Origin: Shewanella psychropiezotolerans
Lineage (GTDB): Bacteria > Pseudomonadota > Gammaproteobacteria > Enterobacterales > Shewanellaceae
Reading direction: 5' to 3'
DNA: 64,000 nt
Assembly (NCBI RefSeq): GCF_007197555.1
Contig: NZ_CP041614.1
Coordinates: 1,480,001-1,544,000 of the forward strand
Each line of letters starts with the position of its first letter. The first letter of the stretch is position 1. A program made the translations under genes and the position numbers. Shown here in pieces: positions 39,461 through 50,369 of the stretch. The notes under the pieces are model-generated. The model was not told the DNA's origin. It searched no databases and saw only the letters and a list, made by a program, of their open reading frames with translations.

Positions 39461-41779
39461 ATGAAAATTTCCAGCAAAATCGTGTTGGCGTCGGTGTTGT
39501 TATCCGGGATTGGAATTTTTACAGCAGGGTCGCTGGTTGGTTGGAAGTCTTCATCTATCGCATCAGTTGCCTTAGAGAAACGGGCGTTTGAGCAGCTTGT
39601 TGCCATACGAGAAATTCAAAAATCTCAGGTAGAAAGATATTTCTCAACGATTGAGAAAGAGATGATCACCCTGTCTAACGATGAGATGGTGATCGACGTG
39701 ATGCATCATCTTCCTCAAGAGTTTTTCAAGTATGCTCAGCAGACCAGCATGAGAGATGACTCAGCTTTGAAGCGGTATTACACAGATCAATTCGATAAAG
39801 TATACCGCAGTCAGAATCCGTCGGCAGTAGGCAGTGCGGCGAGTAAACTCTCGATGTTAAATAGCAATACTAAAGCGATTCAGCATGCCTATATCAGTGG
39901 TAACGCTAATCCATTGGGCAGTAAAAATTCTTTAGAGTTTGCTAATGACGGCACCGACTACAGCAAGACTCACAAGAAGTATCACCCTCATTTTAATCAA
40001 TATCTGGAAGCATTCGGTTTCTACGATATCTTTTTGGTCGAACCGGATACCGGGTATGTGATCTATTCTGTATTTAAGGAGCTGGATTACGCCACCTCCT
40101 TGATGGATGGTCCCTACAGGGACACGGGCCTCGCTCAAGCTTTTAGGGCAGCCAATAACACCAGAAATAAAAATGAAACCTTTCTCATCGACTTTAAACC
40201 CTATTTCCCCTCCTATGAGGCAGCCGCAGCATTTATCTCCTCACCGGTATTTTCCGCTGAAGGAGAGAAACTGGGTGTATTGATTTTTCAGATGCCAATC
40301 GATGAGATTAATAGTTTGATGACCTATGAGCAGGAGTGGGACAAGGTCGGTCTGGGAAGCTCAGGTGAAACCTATTTAGTGGGGGATGATAACTTGCTTC
40401 GTAGTCAGAGCCGTTTCTTGCATGATGATAAAACAGGCTATATTAAGGCGCTCAGAGAGTCGGGCATGGACGCTAATACAGTCGACAAGATTGAGGCAAG
40501 TGGCTCAGCCATAGGTTATCAAAAGGTTGATAGCGAGGGGGCTAGACTCGCATTATCTGGCCAGTCTGGCATTAAAACTGTCATGGACTATCGTAATGTT
40601 GAAGTGTTGTCTGCATTCGCTCCACTGCAGATAGCCGGGGTTAAATGGGCCATTTTGAGTGAGATCGATGTTGCCGAGGCGATGCAGGACAAAGAAGACA
40701 TGCTTTCAGCTATCTGGTTGACTATCAGTGTCATTATGTTGATCTTAATTCCTATTACTCTACTCGCAGGTTTCATGGTCGGTCGGGGAATATCTAATCC
40801 AATCAATGATTTTATTGCTCAGGTCAATCGAGTCACTCAGAATAAAGACCTGACCACCAGGATCGATTATCAAGGTAAAGACGAGCTGTTTTCTCTAGCG
40901 AGCTCATTCAATCAGCTGCTTCAGGAATTACAGAGTATTCTCAATAGTGTCGAGGAGTTGGCCGCGACTCTGTTGCAATCGACGAGTAAGATGATGGAGG
41001 AAATCCAGGAAACGACCGATCAAACCATGCTGCAATCAGACAGTGCAGACAGTGTGGCGGTGGCAACGAACCAGTTGCTAGCGACAATCCAGGAGGTGGC
41101 ACGCAATGCAGCTGGCGCCGCCGATTCGGTACGTGAAACCAATGATAAGTGTTTGGAGAGTACTCAAGGGGCCGAGCGTTTGGAACATGATATGGAGGAG
41201 TTAAACGCACAAATGGCTTCGGCGTCTCAGTCCATCGAAAAACTGGCTCAGGAGAGTGAATCAATTGGTTCTGTGCTCGATGTCATTCAGGCCATAGCGG
41301 AGCAGACTAATTTGTTGGCGCTCAATGCAGCTATCGAAGCGGCAAGGGCGGGAGAGCAGGGAAGAGGTTTTGCGGTTGTCGCCGATGAAGTGAGGACATT
41401 AGCATCACGTACTCAGAAATCTACCGAAGATATTCGGGAAAAAATCAACTCTTTGCAACATGAGACTGAGATAACCGTCAAGATGGTGACCTCGTCTAAT
41501 GAGATGGCCAATGCCAGTATAGGTACCTGTGAAGAAAACAGAAAGATATTGGCCGAGGTGGTAGTGCTTGTGTCTCAGCTCAGTGATATGAATATGCAGA
41601 TAGCGACGGCCTCGGAGCAGCAAAGTGCTGTGGTTGGCGAAATTAATCAAAATATTACAGAGATAGCCGATACCTCACAGAGGATCTCCACTAAGGCGGA
41701 GCTCAGTAAGGGAGATCTCGAAAACTTGAGTGAACTAGTGACTAACCTGGAAGAAAAAATGCGTGAATTTAAGCTTTAG
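39461..41779 (+). CDS. Methyl-accepting chemotaxis protein with large periplasmic sensor
   Basis: A 772-residue chemoreceptor. TM1 is near residues 7-29 and TM2 near 417-442, leaving a periplasmic region of about 385 residues, larger than a typical double-Cache and unlike the receptor at 6356. It is followed by HAMP ([20 protein letters not shown]) and the coiled-coil signalling domain with an intact tip at about 613-647 ([20 protein letters not shown] and following). The ligand is unknown. It is a single gene inserted between carB and greA. Confidence 0.94.
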   Translation: MKISSKIVLASVLLSGIGIFTAGSLVGWKSSSIASVALEKRAFEQLVAIREIQKSQVERYFSTIEKEMITLSNDEMVIDVMHHLPQEFFKYAQQTSMRDDSALKRYYTDQFDKVYRSQNPSAVGSAASKLSMLNSNTKAIQHAYISGNANPLGSKNSLEFANDGTDYSKTHKKYHPHFNQYLEAFGFYDIFLVEPDTGYVIYSVFKELDYATSLMDGPYRDTGLAQAFRAANNTRNKNETFLIDFKPYFPSYEAAAAFISSPVFSAEGEKLGVLIFQMPIDEINSLMTYEQEWDKVGLGSSGETYLVGDDNLLRSQSRFLHDDKTGYIKALRESGMDANTVDKIEASGSAIGYQKVDSEGARLALSGQSGIKTVMDYRNVEVLSAFAPLQIAGVKWAILSEIDVAEAMQDKEDMLSAIWLTISVIMLILIPITLLAGFMVGRGISNPINDFIAQVNRVTQNKDLTTRIDYQGKDELFSLASSFNQLLQELQSILNSVEELAATLLQSTSKMMEEIQETTDQTMLQSDSADSVAVATNQLLATIQEVARNAAGAADSVRETNDKCLESTQGAERLEHDMEELNAQMASASQSIEKLAQESESIGSVLDVIQAIAEQTNLLALNAAIEAARAGEQGRGFAVVADEVRTLASRTQKSTEDIREKINSLQHETEITVKMVTSSNEMANASIGTCEENRKILAEVVVLVSQLSDMNMQIATASEQQSAVVGEINQNITEIADTSQRISTKAELSKGDLENLSELVTNLEEKMREFKL

Positions 41780-41839
41780 ATTGGTTAGGAGCTGTTGAGA
41801 TTAACACTCCGTTTAATCCGAAAGTGTTGCATTAAAAAA

Positions 41840-41863
41840 GAGGCCTGTTCAGGCCTCTTTTTT
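41840..41863. terminator. Bidirectional terminator between chemoreceptor and TorF-type genes
   Basis: GAGGCCT-gttc-AGGCCTC flanked by A6 and T6, serving both convergent genes. Confidence 0.92.
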
Positions 41864-41878
41864 GTTTATTTATATGGA

Positions 41879-42538
41879 TTAGAGATCGATATCATAGGTA
41901 TAAGAAACCACGACCTTATAATCGTCATCTATTTCATCTTCACTTACTTGACTGACTAAGAAGCTAAAACCACTCTTGCTGATGCTGACGTTATAGTCCT
42001 GATAATCGAGGCCATCATCGAAATCGTAACTACCGAAGTGTAGCCCGAGTTCGGCATCGCCTAATATTTCAAATGCCACATTGGCTTCAAAATAGATATC
42101 GTCACCAAAGTCAGATGACCAGTCAGAATGTGCCGTGGTAGAAATGCCTATTGAGAGTACACTCCAGCCGATTGAGCCATAAACCTCACCGAAGTTGAGG
42201 TCATCGCCGTCGGGATAACCGTAGTAGACATAACCAAAATCATAGCTCAATTCACCAAAATCATTGCCAAAGCCTAGATAGAGATCGAGTTCTGTGGTGG
42301 CATCATCACCAAAATCGACGTTAGATGCCCAGGTGCCTATATAGATGCCAGACTCCATAGCGTAATCTATTCCGCCAGATACCGCGGGCTTATCATCGGT
42401 CTGAGTTACACCACGCCAGATGTAATTATTAGTGACACTTATGTTGGCCGATAAGCCTTCTGTGGCTAATGTTGGTGGGGCTAATGTGAGAGTGCAGCAC
42501 AATGCGACTGCATATCCAATGTGATGTTTCATATTCAT
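41879..42538 (-). CDS. TorF-family putative porin
   Basis: A 219-residue exported protein with signal peptide (VALCCTLTLAPPTLA). The mature start is LSANISVTNNYIWRGVTQTDDKPAVSGGIDY, the hallmark of the TorF/gcw_chp family of outer-membrane barrels. The rest alternates short aromatic-rich beta-strands (YGSIGWSVLSIG, FEANVAFEIL) and ends in an aromatic-hydrophobic strand, as barrel proteins do. It is notably acidic. Transport substrate unknown. Convergent with the chemoreceptor gene. Confidence 0.88.
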   Translation of the reverse strand: MNMKHHIGYAVALCCTLTLAPPTLATEGLSANISVTNNYIWRGVTQTDDKPAVSGGIDYAMESGIYIGTWASNVDFGDDATTELDLYLGFGNDFGELSYDFGYVYYGYPDGDDLNFGEVYGSIGWSVLSIGISTTAHSDWSSDFGDDIYFEANVAFEILGDAELGLHFGSYDFDDGLDYQDYNVSISKSGFSFLVSQVSEDEIDDDYKVVVSYTYDIDL

Positions 42539-42971
42539 TCCCTATTTATCATTATTGCTTATTTTTGTTTATAAGCTTAACCCTACTTCATCGATTTAAA
42601 TGGGGTGATAAAGTGAGTTGATTATCCTTGGACTCTAGGTACAAGCTGGATAGATCAATTGAAGTGTAGTGCAGTTTTAACTTATTGCTAATTAACGAGT
42701 ATTATAATTGCACCAAGATGGTGATAATTCCTTCGGTTCAGTTAACTCTTTTATTTTAAGAGACTTAGGACACTTAAATGTTATTTATACTGGCTTGACT
42801 GTGCCTCGGCACACTTAAGACTTTGACTGAGACAAATAGTTATGTGGAAAAGTGGGATAGCATCTGAGGTGATGAACGTATAGAATGAGGTTATTCCCGA
42901 GATACTTTACTTTATTGGCCCAGCATGTGCCGATAGAGACTGCTTTTGTTTTAAGGAGACGAAAGAGGATT
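42539..42971. other. Leader/intergenic region upstream of greA
   Basis: No gene supported. TGTGCC-tc-GGCACA (42800-42813) is a compact palindrome. TTGACT at 42823-42828 could be a -35 element for greA, but no good -10 was found at the right distance. The long leader would be compatible with the attenuated greA leaders known in enterobacteria; that is inference. Confidence 0.35.
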
Positions 42972-43448
42972 ATGAATAAGGTTCCTATGACAGTTGTCGG
43001 TGCCGAGCAACTGCGAAAAGAGTTAACACATCTGAAATTCGAGCAGCGTCCCAGTATTACTCAGGCGATAGGCACAGCCAGAGAGCTTGGCGATCTTAAA
43101 GAGAATGCCGAGTATCATGCTGCGCGCGAAGAGCAGGGTATTTGTGAGGCGCGAATTCGTGATATCGAAGGTAAGCTTTCGAATGTGCAGATCATAGACG
43201 TGACTAAGATGGAAAATACCGGTCGTATTATTTTCGGTACGACTGTTACTATCTTAAATGTCGATACCGAAGCTGAAGCGACTTACCGTATCGTGGGTGA
43301 GGATGAGGCGAACATCAAAGATAATTTAATCTCTGTGACTTCACCTATTGCACGTGGTTTGGTGGGCAAAAGCTTAGATGATGAGGTGAATATTCAGACT
43401 CCCGGTGGTATCACCGAGTATGAGATTATCGCCGTAGAGTATATCTAA
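42972..43448 (+). CDS. greA: Transcription elongation factor GreA
   Basis: A 158-residue GreA, the usual length. It rescues backtracked RNA polymerase by stimulating transcript cleavage through its N-terminal coiled coil; the acidic tip residues lie in [20 protein letters not shown], and the C-terminal FKBP-like domain ends [19 protein letters not shown] 42972 has GAGGA just upstream and aligns with the E. coli start; the frame extends to 42885 without homology. A terminator follows. In Shewanella it usually lies soon after carB; here two other genes intervene. Confidence 0.96.
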   Translation: MNKVPMTVVGAEQLRKELTHLKFEQRPSITQAIGTARELGDLKENAEYHAAREEQGICEARIRDIEGKLSNVQIIDVTKMENTGRIIFGTTVTILNVDTEAEATYRIVGEDEANIKDNLISVTSPIARGLVGKSLDDEVNIQTPGGITEYEIIAVEYI

Positions 43449-43515
43449 GCAGATCTTATATGTATCCCATTCATTGCTAATGGTGGGAAACACCTGTGTA
43501 AAATCACTCCATGTT

Positions 43516-43542
43516 AAAAAGCCGCTAATAGCGGCTTTTTTG
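43516..43542 (+). terminator. Terminator after greA
   Basis: AAAAAGCCGC-taata-GCGGCTTTTT with further T, perfect 10-bp stem. Confidence 0.94.
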
Positions 43543-43674
43543 TTGCTTAACTTTCGCTATTTGATGCGATACCGGAGCGGTTACTCGACTTATTTGTCAA
43601 TCGAAGCCTGCAAGATGTTTAATTGTTAATTTGTTTTTTCGGTTTTTCTGGTTAGAATCAAAATATTGAATATC

Positions 43675-44190
43675 ATGGGGCTTAATGTGTCGGGACTTTT
43701 TCGTATAGGGCTAATGCTGATCTTGCTGGGAGGAATATTTCTCTCCGGCACGAGTGCGAATGCTTCTGAATATATGAAAAAGGATAACCCTATTCAGTCC
43801 GTCCACAGCTTGTGTCAGGACTCAGGGTCACAGGAAGCATTTAAATCTAACTCTTGTGTATCGATGAACACTCTCTTTGGGCATCAAGATACACCTAGCA
43901 CTCACACAGGACTCGAGCATCATGATCCAAGTGAGCAAGAGTTTGTTCCTCTTATCTCGATGCGCCTGTTAAGTTTTTCTCAACACGATCTACATCAAGT
44001 AAGGCCTAGCTATCTGTTGGCCTATGAGTTTGTTTCCCCTCCAAGTCCCTCTTTTTCCATTGGGTATCGGATAGACTTTGTCCGGAGTCTGGATTGGTCC
44101 CTCCATGCTAATGAAAAGCCTTCCAGACTTTCGGGTTGGAAGGAATCGAATCTGCTCTACCGCTTTTCTCAGCAAAAATCCGTTAGCTAA
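43675..44190 (+). CDS. Hypothetical exported protein
   Basis: A 171-residue ORF with a plausible signal peptide (FRIGLMLILLGGIFLSGTSANA). The mature part is polar, with SLCQ and NSCVS cysteines that could pair, a His-rich stretch (TGLEHHDPSE) and a short PPSPSF segment. No family was recognised. ATG 43675 is used; a TTG at 43666 is in frame; no strong ribosome site precedes either. It may belong with the secDF copy downstream or be an orphan. Coding call is moderate. Confidence 0.55.
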   Translation: MGLNVSGLFRIGLMLILLGGIFLSGTSANASEYMKKDNPIQSVHSLCQDSGSQEAFKSNSCVSMNTLFGHQDTPSTHTGLEHHDPSEQEFVPLISMRLLSFSQHDLHQVRPSYLLAYEFVSPPSPSFSIGYRIDFVRSLDWSLHANEKPSRLSGWKESNLLYRFSQQKSVS

Positions 44191-44290
44191 CTTGTTATCG
44201 GCTGGCGTCGAACCTTAGCCAGCTAAATCTCTCTTTCTCAAGAAGCATCTTCCTATTGGCCATCCTTTGGGCTGCGCGTACTTGGTTGAG

Positions 44291-44316
44291 CCATTTATAC
44301 CAATTCGTATAAATGG
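44291..44316. repeat. Palindromic intergenic repeat
   Basis: CCATTTATAC-caattc-GTATAAATGG, perfect 10-bp arms; part of the motif (CATTTATACCAA) recurs at 47516-47526. This type of TATACCAAT palindrome is common between Shewanella and Vibrio genes. It lies 67 bases before the secD copy. Confidence 0.6.
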
Positions 44317-44382
44317 CGAACCTTGGGAGAAAGAGCGGGAAAACTCGTTAGAAAGCAAGGTGCCTTCAGGGCAAATTACGCT

Positions 44383-46196
44383 ATGAAAAGACAAACAAGA
44401 AAAAAATTACTCAACCATAACTCTCCATGGAAATATGGGGTGTTAATCGTCACTATTATCGTCATGCTATTGAGTGCACTGCCGTCTCTGTTTGGTGAAG
44501 ATGCGGCTATTGAAGTCAGTGATAAGGCGGGTTTATCTGTTTCCTTGATTGAGCTGCACAAGCAACTGCAGCTGGTTGGGATAGATATCAAGCGTATAGA
44601 GCAGGCCGATGGCCAAACATTGATCGTACTTGCTAAGCAGGCTCAACAAACGCAAACGAAGCAACTGCTGGCTAAGTTAGTCGCTAAACCAGAACATCTC
44701 ACTCTGGCACTCGCTCCGGCGGCGCCATCCTGGTTACTCAGTCTGGGAGTTGCACCGATAAAGTTGGGCTTAGATCTTAGGGGAGGTGTGCAGTTTCTCT
44801 TGGATGTGGATCTGGAACCCGTTTATCGACTTCATGGTGAAAGCTTAGTCGATTCAATCAAACAGTTTTCCCGTGAGCAAAAGTTGATGGGTACTCAAGT
44901 GCGTTATGAGGACGATGACATTATCACCTTAGTGCTGGCCAACTCAGAAACCAGTCACCAATATCGACAATTTCTCCGTAGTCAACATCCTCGCTGGCAA
45001 GTGAAACAGGACGGGGATGGCATCTTGACGGTCAGTTTAAAGCAAACTGAAAAAGACCTGCTGCGGGATCTCACCGTTAAACAAAATTTACAGACCATGC
45101 GTAGTCGCATATCTCAACTTGGGATAACCGAGGCAGTAGTGCAGCGCCAGGGAGAGCATAGAATACGTATTGAGCTGCCTGGCGTTCAAGATCCTGCCGC
45201 AGCGAAGAGCGTTATAGGTGCAACCGCCAGCCTGGCTTTCTATGAAGTTAAACCGCCGGGTTCCGTTAACGCGAAAATCTTGCGTGATGACTCCCAGACC
45301 CCAGTGTATGTATCGCGCAAACCCGTGTTGGGAGGTGAGCATATTGTAGATGCCAGGGCGGGGATTGGTGAGATGGGGGGGCTGAAGTGAATATCAGCTT
45401 AGACAGCGCTGGCGGTAAATTGATGTCGGCTTTTTCCAGAGACAACATAGGTCATCCCATGGCCACATCTTACAGTGAATACAGCCGTAATGCTCAAGGC
45501 GAGGTGAGTCAACAGACACGAGTGATTAGTATTGCCACGATACAAAGCCAGTTAGGCAATCGTTTCAGTATTACCGGAGCCGGAGATTACCAAGAGGCAC
45601 AGCAACTGGCATTGTTATTACGTGCAGGCTCTATGACAGCGCCGGTGACCATAGTCGAAGAGCGAACCATAGGCCCGAGTCTTGGCGCCGAGAATATCGT
45701 CAATGGTTTTGCCGCGTTAGCCCTAGGCATGGCGATGACCTTAGTGTTTATGGGCTTCTGGTATCGACGTTTAGGCTGGGTGGCTAATGTGGCGCTTATC
45801 GCTAACATGGTGATTCTGTTTGGGCTACTGGCCCTGATCCCGGGGGCGGTATTGACCTTGCCTGGCATAGCAGGCTTAGTGCTTACTGTTGGCATGGCCG
45901 TGGATACCAATGTGCTCATCTTCGAGCGGATCAAAGATAACCTGAAACTAGGGAGAGATTTCGCCCACGCTATAGACAGGGGCTTCGATAGCGCCTTTGG
46001 TACCATTTTAGATGCCAATTTCACCACCATGATCACCGCAGTTGTGCTCTATTCTATCGGTAATGGTCCGATCCAGGGCTTTGCCCTGACACTGGGCCTG
46101 GGACTGCTGACTAGCATGTTTACCGGCATCTTTGCCTCTCGCGCCCTTATCAACTGGGCGTATGGACGTAACTTTAACCGTGATGTGAGGGTGTAA
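44383..46196 (+). pseudogene. secD: Second SecD (protein-export subunit), split by a poly-G frameshift
   Basis: SecD-type export protein read in two pieces. Piece one (44383-45390) has TM1 and the periplasmic P1 part (LGLDLRGGVQFLLDVDLE, ISQLGITEAVVQRQGEHRI). Piece two (45387-46196) has the rest of P1 (NISLDSAGGKLMSAFSRDN) and the six-helix domain with GMAVDTNVLIFERIKD. At 45374-45380 there are seven G; eight would join the frames as GGAEVNISLD, the normal SecD order. As given, translation stops at TGA, which overlaps a GTG start (GTGA), so coupled synthesis of two halves is possible. SecD and SecF use proton motive force to pull exported proteins across the membrane. The main secDF is presumably elsewhere. 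Confidence 0.85.
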
Positions 46197-46198
46197 TC

Positions 46199-47143
46199 AT
46201 GAGTTTATTTAATTTGAAGCTGGTTAACACCAAGTTTACAGAGATGAAAACGTTAACTAAATTACGTTATTTCAGTAGTCTGATATCACTTAGCTTAATG
46301 ATATTGTCCCTTTCTGTGATTGCGGTTAAGGGATTCAATTGGGGCCTGGATTTCACCGGCGGAGTCGTCACCGAGGTGAAGCTTGATAGCAAGGTGACCA
46401 GTAAAGATATCTCTGCTTTATTGAGTTTAGCGTCTGAGCAGGAGGTGAGTGTGATTTCCGCGGGAGAGCCTGGGCGTTGGGTACTAAGATATAGTCTGCC
46501 ATCGACTCAGGAAGATGTCAGTCAGCATGCAATGGATATAGAGCAGGTATTGCAACCTCTCAGTAGTGAGGTAGAGGTGCTCAACAGCAGCATAGTCGGG
46601 CCGCAGATTGGCCAGGAGTTGGCCGAGCAAGGTGGTTTGGCCTTGCTGGTTGCCATGTTGTGCATCATGGCTTATCTGAGTTATCGATTCGAATGGCGTC
46701 TGGCCAGTGGTGCCTTGCTCGCCCTGTTTCATGATGTGATCTTCGTGTTGGCATTCTTTTCATTGACTCAGACTGAGTTTAATCTGACCGTGCTCGCGGC
46801 GGTACTGGCAATATTAGGCTATTCACTCAATGATTCGATAATCATAGCGGACAGGATCAGAGAGGGATTGCGAACGGAATCTGGCTTGCCGATAGCCGAG
46901 ATCAATGACAGGGCTGTGAAGGCGACATTTTCCCGCACTATGGTGACCAGTGGTACTACCTTGATGACGGTCATCGCGCTGTGGGTGATGGGAGGGGGGC
47001 CGTTGGAAAGTTTTTCCATCGCCATGTTTATCGGTATCCTGACCGGCACCTGGTCGTCGATATCCGTGGGAACCTGTTTTCCCGAGGTGTTTAAGCTCAA
47101 CTCGGAGCATTATCGTCTCGTGCCTGTTTCTGATACGCCTTAG
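46199..47143 (+). CDS. secF: Second SecF (protein-export subunit)
   Basis: A 314-residue SecF with six helices. The conserved start of the periplasmic domain is FNWGLDFTGGVVTEVKL, and the later LAILGYSLNDSIIIADRIREGLR is the counterpart of the SecD VDTNVLIFERIKD motif. It partners SecD in the proton-driven SecDF motor. It begins two bases after the secD stop and appears intact, although its partner is frameshifted. The sequence is moderately divergent for a main SecF, consistent with an accessory paralogue. Confidence 0.92.
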   Translation: MSLFNLKLVNTKFTEMKTLTKLRYFSSLISLSLMILSLSVIAVKGFNWGLDFTGGVVTEVKLDSKVTSKDISALLSLASEQEVSVISAGEPGRWVLRYSLPSTQEDVSQHAMDIEQVLQPLSSEVEVLNSSIVGPQIGQELAEQGGLALLVAMLCIMAYLSYRFEWRLASGALLALFHDVIFVLAFFSLTQTEFNLTVLAAVLAILGYSLNDSIIIADRIREGLRTESGLPIAEINDRAVKATFSRTMVTSGTTLMTVIALWVMGGGPLESFSIAMFIGILTGTWSSISVGTCFPEVFKLNSEHYRLVPVSDTP

Positions 47144-47172
47144 CTAGTCTAGTTTAGAACAGGCATAAAAAA

Positions 47173-47204
47173 ACGGAGCCAAAGATTAATTTGGCTCCGT
47201 TTTT
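47173..47204. terminator. Bidirectional terminator between secF and yhbY
   Basis: ACGGAGCCAAA / TTTGGCTCCGT flanked by A-run and T-run; serves the convergent secF and yhbY genes. Confidence 0.93.
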
Positions 47205-47217
47205 CGATAGAAGGTGC

Positions 47218-47517
47218 TTACTTTGCCTTAGGAATGGCGATTTTCATCTCTTCAGACTGGCGGAAAAGTACAAGCACGTGACCGATAAGCTGTACTTGTA
47301 CGGCTTGAGTCTCACGAACAATGGCGTCGACAATTGCTTTTTTTAACTCTCTGTCACCCGAGGCGACTTTCACTTTGATCAGTTCATGGTGAGTGAGTGC
47401 ATTATCAATTTCCGCCAGTACACCTTCAGTCAGACCATTGGAACCAAGCATCACTACAGGCTTCAAATCATGCGCTAAGCCTTTCAAGTGTTGTTTTTGT
47501 TTGGTTGTTAAGTTCAT
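47218..47517 (-). CDS. yhbY: CRM-domain RNA-binding protein YhbY
   Basis: A 99-residue protein matching E. coli YhbY along its length (MNLTTKQKQHLKGLAHDLKP, VMLGSNGLTEGVLAEID, IVRETQAVQVQLIGHVLVLF). The CRM fold binds RNA and YhbY associates with pre-50S ribosomal particles. It is divergent from rlmE (23S rRNA methyltransferase), the standard arrangement in gammaproteobacteria, linking two ribosome-assembly genes. Confidence 0.96.
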   Translation of the reverse strand: MNLTTKQKQHLKGLAHDLKPVVMLGSNGLTEGVLAEIDNALTHHELIKVKVASGDRELKKAIVDAIVRETQAVQVQLIGHVLVLFRQSEEMKIAIPKAK

Positions 47518-47544
47518 TTATACCAACTTTATGCTGAGTTACTA

Positions 47545-47572
47545 TTGAAAAACGGCTATTCTACCCTTATAT
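47545..47572 (+). promoter_or_regulatory. Possible sigma-32 promoter of rlmE-ftsH
   Basis: TTGAAA (47545-47550), 13-base spacer, CCCTTATAT (47564-47572). The spacing equals that of the dnaK promoter, and the -35 is good, but the -10 (CCCTTATA) matches CCCCATNT imperfectly. The E. coli rrmJ-ftsH operon is heat-shock controlled, which raises the likelihood. Confidence 0.5.
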
Positions 47573-47608
47573 ACAGTTTATGTAACTCTCATTTGTTGCG
47601 GATGTTGA

Positions 47609-48238
47609 ATGTCAGGTAAAAAACGAACAGCGAGTTCCTCCCGTTGGTTGCAGGAACATTTTGACGATCACTATGTCAAATTAGCTCAAAAACGGGGATT
47701 GCGCTCGCGCGCCGCGTTTAAATTAGAGGAGATCCAGGAGAAAGATAAGTTGATTCGCCCTGGTATGACGGTGGTGGATTTAGGGGCTGCCCCCGGTGGT
47801 TGGTCCCAAGTTGCCGTTAAACTTGCCGGAGACAGAGGGAAAGTTATCGCTTGTGATATTTTAGCTATGGATCCCATAGTTGGTGTAGACTTTCTTCAGG
47901 GTGATTTTCGGGAAGAAAAGGTACTCGATGCCTTGCTTACCCGAGTCGGAGATGGGAAAGTGGATGTGGTCTTGTCTGACATGGCACCGAACATGAGTGG
48001 TACCGGTGGTGTCGATCAGCCCCGGGCCATGTATCTGGTGGAATTAGCCTTAGACATGTGCCATCAGGTGATGGCTCCAAATGGCTGTTTCGCAGTCAAA
48101 GTCTTTCAGGGGGAGGGCTTTGAAGAGTACATGAAGTCGGTGAGAGCCGCATTTAAAACGGTTAAAACACGTAAGCCAGACTCTTCGCGAGCACGTTCGC
48201 GGGAAGTCTATCTTGTGGCGACTGGGTACAAGTTGTAG
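47609..48238 (+). CDS. rlmE: 23S rRNA (uridine-2'-O)-methyltransferase (RlmE/FtsJ)
   Basis: A 209-residue RrmJ-type methyltransferase that modifies U2552 in the A loop of 23S rRNA, a late step of 50S assembly. SAM-binding motif [15 protein letters not shown] near residue 54, catalytic Lys-Asp-Lys-Glu set with the N-terminal [11 protein letters not shown], Asp in [10 protein letters not shown], and the later [18 protein letters not shown] 47609. ftsH follows 54 bases downstream on the same strand, as in most gammaproteobacteria. Confidence 0.97.
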   Translation: MSGKKRTASSSRWLQEHFDDHYVKLAQKRGLRSRAAFKLEEIQEKDKLIRPGMTVVDLGAAPGGWSQVAVKLAGDRGKVIACDILAMDPIVGVDFLQGDFREEKVLDALLTRVGDGKVDVVLSDMAPNMSGTGGVDQPRAMYLVELALDMCHQVMAPNGCFAVKVFQGEGFEEYMKSVRAAFKTVKTRKPDSSRARSREVYLVATGYKL

Positions 48239-48292
48239 TACCCTAACGTCTGTTATCGCAAGACTGTATGAGGTCTAGTAATTTTGAGTGAT

Positions 48293-50257
48293 ATGGCAAA
48301 AAATTTAATTCTCTGGGTAGTCATCGCTGTTGTGTTGATGTCTGTATTTCAGGGCTACTCCCCCTCTTCTACCACTGCGTCGAAGATGGATTATTCTGCT
48401 TTTTTAGATGATGTTCGTAGTGGTCAGATAAACACCGTCGAAATCAAGAGCGATCAACGTACGATTGAAGGGACGAAACGTACCGGAGAAAAATTCACGA
48501 CTATCATGCCCATGTATGATCAAGATCTGATTAACGATCTCGATCGTAAAGGCGTGAGTATGAAAGGGCAAGAAGCCGAAGAGTCCGGGTTCCTAACCCA
48601 GATCTTTATCTCCTGGTTTCCTATGTTATTGCTTATTGGTGTATGGATCTTCTTCATGCGTCAGATGCAGGGCGGCGGTGGCAAAGGTGCCATGTCGTTC
48701 GGTAAGAGCAAGGCTAAGCTGATGAGTGAAGATCAGATCAAGACAACTTTTAGTGACGTTGCTGGCTGTGATGAAGCGAAAGAGGACGTTAAGGAACTGG
48801 TCGATTACCTCAAAGAACCGACAAGGTTTCAGAAGCTAGGTGGGCGTATTCCCACTGGTATACTCCTCGTAGGTCCTCCGGGTACGGGTAAGACCTTGCT
48901 GGCTAAGGCTATTGCCGGTGAGGCAAAAGTGCCTTTCTTCACTATCTCAGGTTCAGATTTCGTTGAGATGTTTGTTGGTGTCGGTGCTTCTCGTGTACGT
49001 GACATGTTCGAACAAGCGAAGAAGTCAGCACCTTGTATCATCTTTATCGATGAGATCGATGCCGTCGGCCGTCAACGTGGCGCTGGTGTCGGTGGTGGTC
49101 ACGATGAGCGTGAGCAAACATTGAACCAGATGTTGGTAGAGATGGATGGTTTCGAAGGTAATGAAGGTGTTATCGTCATCGCTGCGACGAACAGACCCGA
49201 TGTCCTCGATGCCGCGCTACTGCGCCCGGGTCGTTTCGATCGTCAGGTGGTGGTTGGTCTTCCCGATGTACGTGGTCGTGAGCAGATACTTAAAGTGCAT
49301 ATGCGTAAAGTGCCTTTGGCTGATGATGTTAAGGCGAGTGTTATCGCTCGTGGTACTCCTGGTTTCTCTGGTGCGGATCTCGCTAACCTGGTTAACGAGG
49401 CTGCCTTGTTTGCCGCTCGCGGCAATCGCCGTATCGTCAGCATGGAAGAGTTCGAGAGTGCTAAAGATAAGATCATGATGGGCGCAGAACGTCGCTCCAT
49501 GGTGATGTCAGAAGAAGAGAAAGCGATGACGGCGTACCATGAAGCCGGTCATGCAATTGTTGGTTGTTTAGTGCCAGAGCATGATCCTGTGCATAAGGTG
49601 ACCATTATACCTCGTGGCCGTGCCTTGGGTGTGACCTTCTTCCTGCCGGAAGCCGATGCTATCAGCCAGACTCGACGTAAGCTGGAGAGTCAGATCTCTG
49701 TTGCATACGGTGGACGTCTTGCCGAAGAGATAATCTATGGCAGTGAAAGGATTTCTACCGGTGCTTCTCAGGATATCAAGTACGCCACTTCGATTGCCCG
49801 TAACATGGTGACTCAGTGGGGCTTCTCCGAGAAGCTAGGCCCTGTCTTGTACGCAGAAGATGAAAATGAAGTTTTCTTAGGACGTAGCATGGGTAAGACT
49901 CAACATATGTCCGATGAAACCGCGAGTCTGATCGATGCCGAAGTTAGGCTGCTCATCGATAACAACTTCGATCGTGCCAAGGTATATCTAAATGATAATA
50001 TGGATATTCTTCATGCGATGAAAGATGCCTTGATGAAATATGAAACCATAGATGCCAACATGATTGAAGACTTGATGCAGCGTCGTGAAGTCCGTGCTCC
50101 GGCCGATTGGGACATGGATGATAATGGTTCCAGCAAGGATGATAAGGATGGAGATTCAGTTAAGACTGAGGAGGCAAGCTCCACCGAGAGTGAAGAAAAA
50201 GCCGACTCTGAAGTGACGCCGGATATCAAAGATGCCGACGAATCTACAGCTAAGTAG
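48293..50257 (+). CDS. ftsH: ATP-dependent zinc metalloprotease FtsH
   Basis: A 654-residue membrane-anchored AAA+ protease. TM1 is at the N-terminus ([17 protein letters not shown]) and TM2 near 100-120. The Walker A GPPGTGKT is at 194-201, followed by the second region of homology, and the zinc motif HEAGH is at 416-420. The acidic C-terminal tail is low complexity. It degrades LpxC, sigma-32 and misassembled membrane proteins. ATG 48293 aligns with E. coli (MAKNLILW); a TTG at 48284 with GAGG upstream is a real alternative adding MSD. Confidence 0.97.
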   Translation: MAKNLILWVVIAVVLMSVFQGYSPSSTTASKMDYSAFLDDVRSGQINTVEIKSDQRTIEGTKRTGEKFTTIMPMYDQDLINDLDRKGVSMKGQEAEESGFLTQIFISWFPMLLLIGVWIFFMRQMQGGGGKGAMSFGKSKAKLMSEDQIKTTFSDVAGCDEAKEDVKELVDYLKEPTRFQKLGGRIPTGILLVGPPGTGKTLLAKAIAGEAKVPFFTISGSDFVEMFVGVGASRVRDMFEQAKKSAPCIIFIDEIDAVGRQRGAGVGGGHDEREQTLNQMLVEMDGFEGNEGVIVIAATNRPDVLDAALLRPGRFDRQVVVGLPDVRGREQILKVHMRKVPLADDVKASVIARGTPGFSGADLANLVNEAALFAARGNRRIVSMEEFESAKDKIMMGAERRSMVMSEEEKAMTAYHEAGHAIVGCLVPEHDPVHKVTIIPRGRALGVTFFLPEADAISQTRRKLESQISVAYGGRLAEEIIYGSERISTGASQDIKYATSIARNMVTQWGFSEKLGPVLYAEDENEVFLGRSMGKTQHMSDETASLIDAEVRLLIDNNFDRAKVYLNDNMDILHAMKDALMKYETIDANMIEDLMQRREVRAPADWDMDDNGSSKDDKDGDSVKTEEASSTESEEKADSEVTPDIKDADESTAK

Positions 50258-50275
50258 CTATCATTACTGAATAAA

Positions 50276-50298
50276 GAAAACCCCGTTATGGGGTTTTC
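50276..50298 (+). terminator. Terminator after ftsH
   Basis: GAAAACCCC-gttat-GGGGTTTTC, nine-bp stem. Transcription into folP may continue at a reduced level. Confidence 0.8.
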
Positions 50299-50369
50299 TT
50301 GTTTTTAGTGTTTGCGATTTTGTTTACTTGAGTCTTATCGAAAAAATTATTACCTTTCATGGAGTTGAT

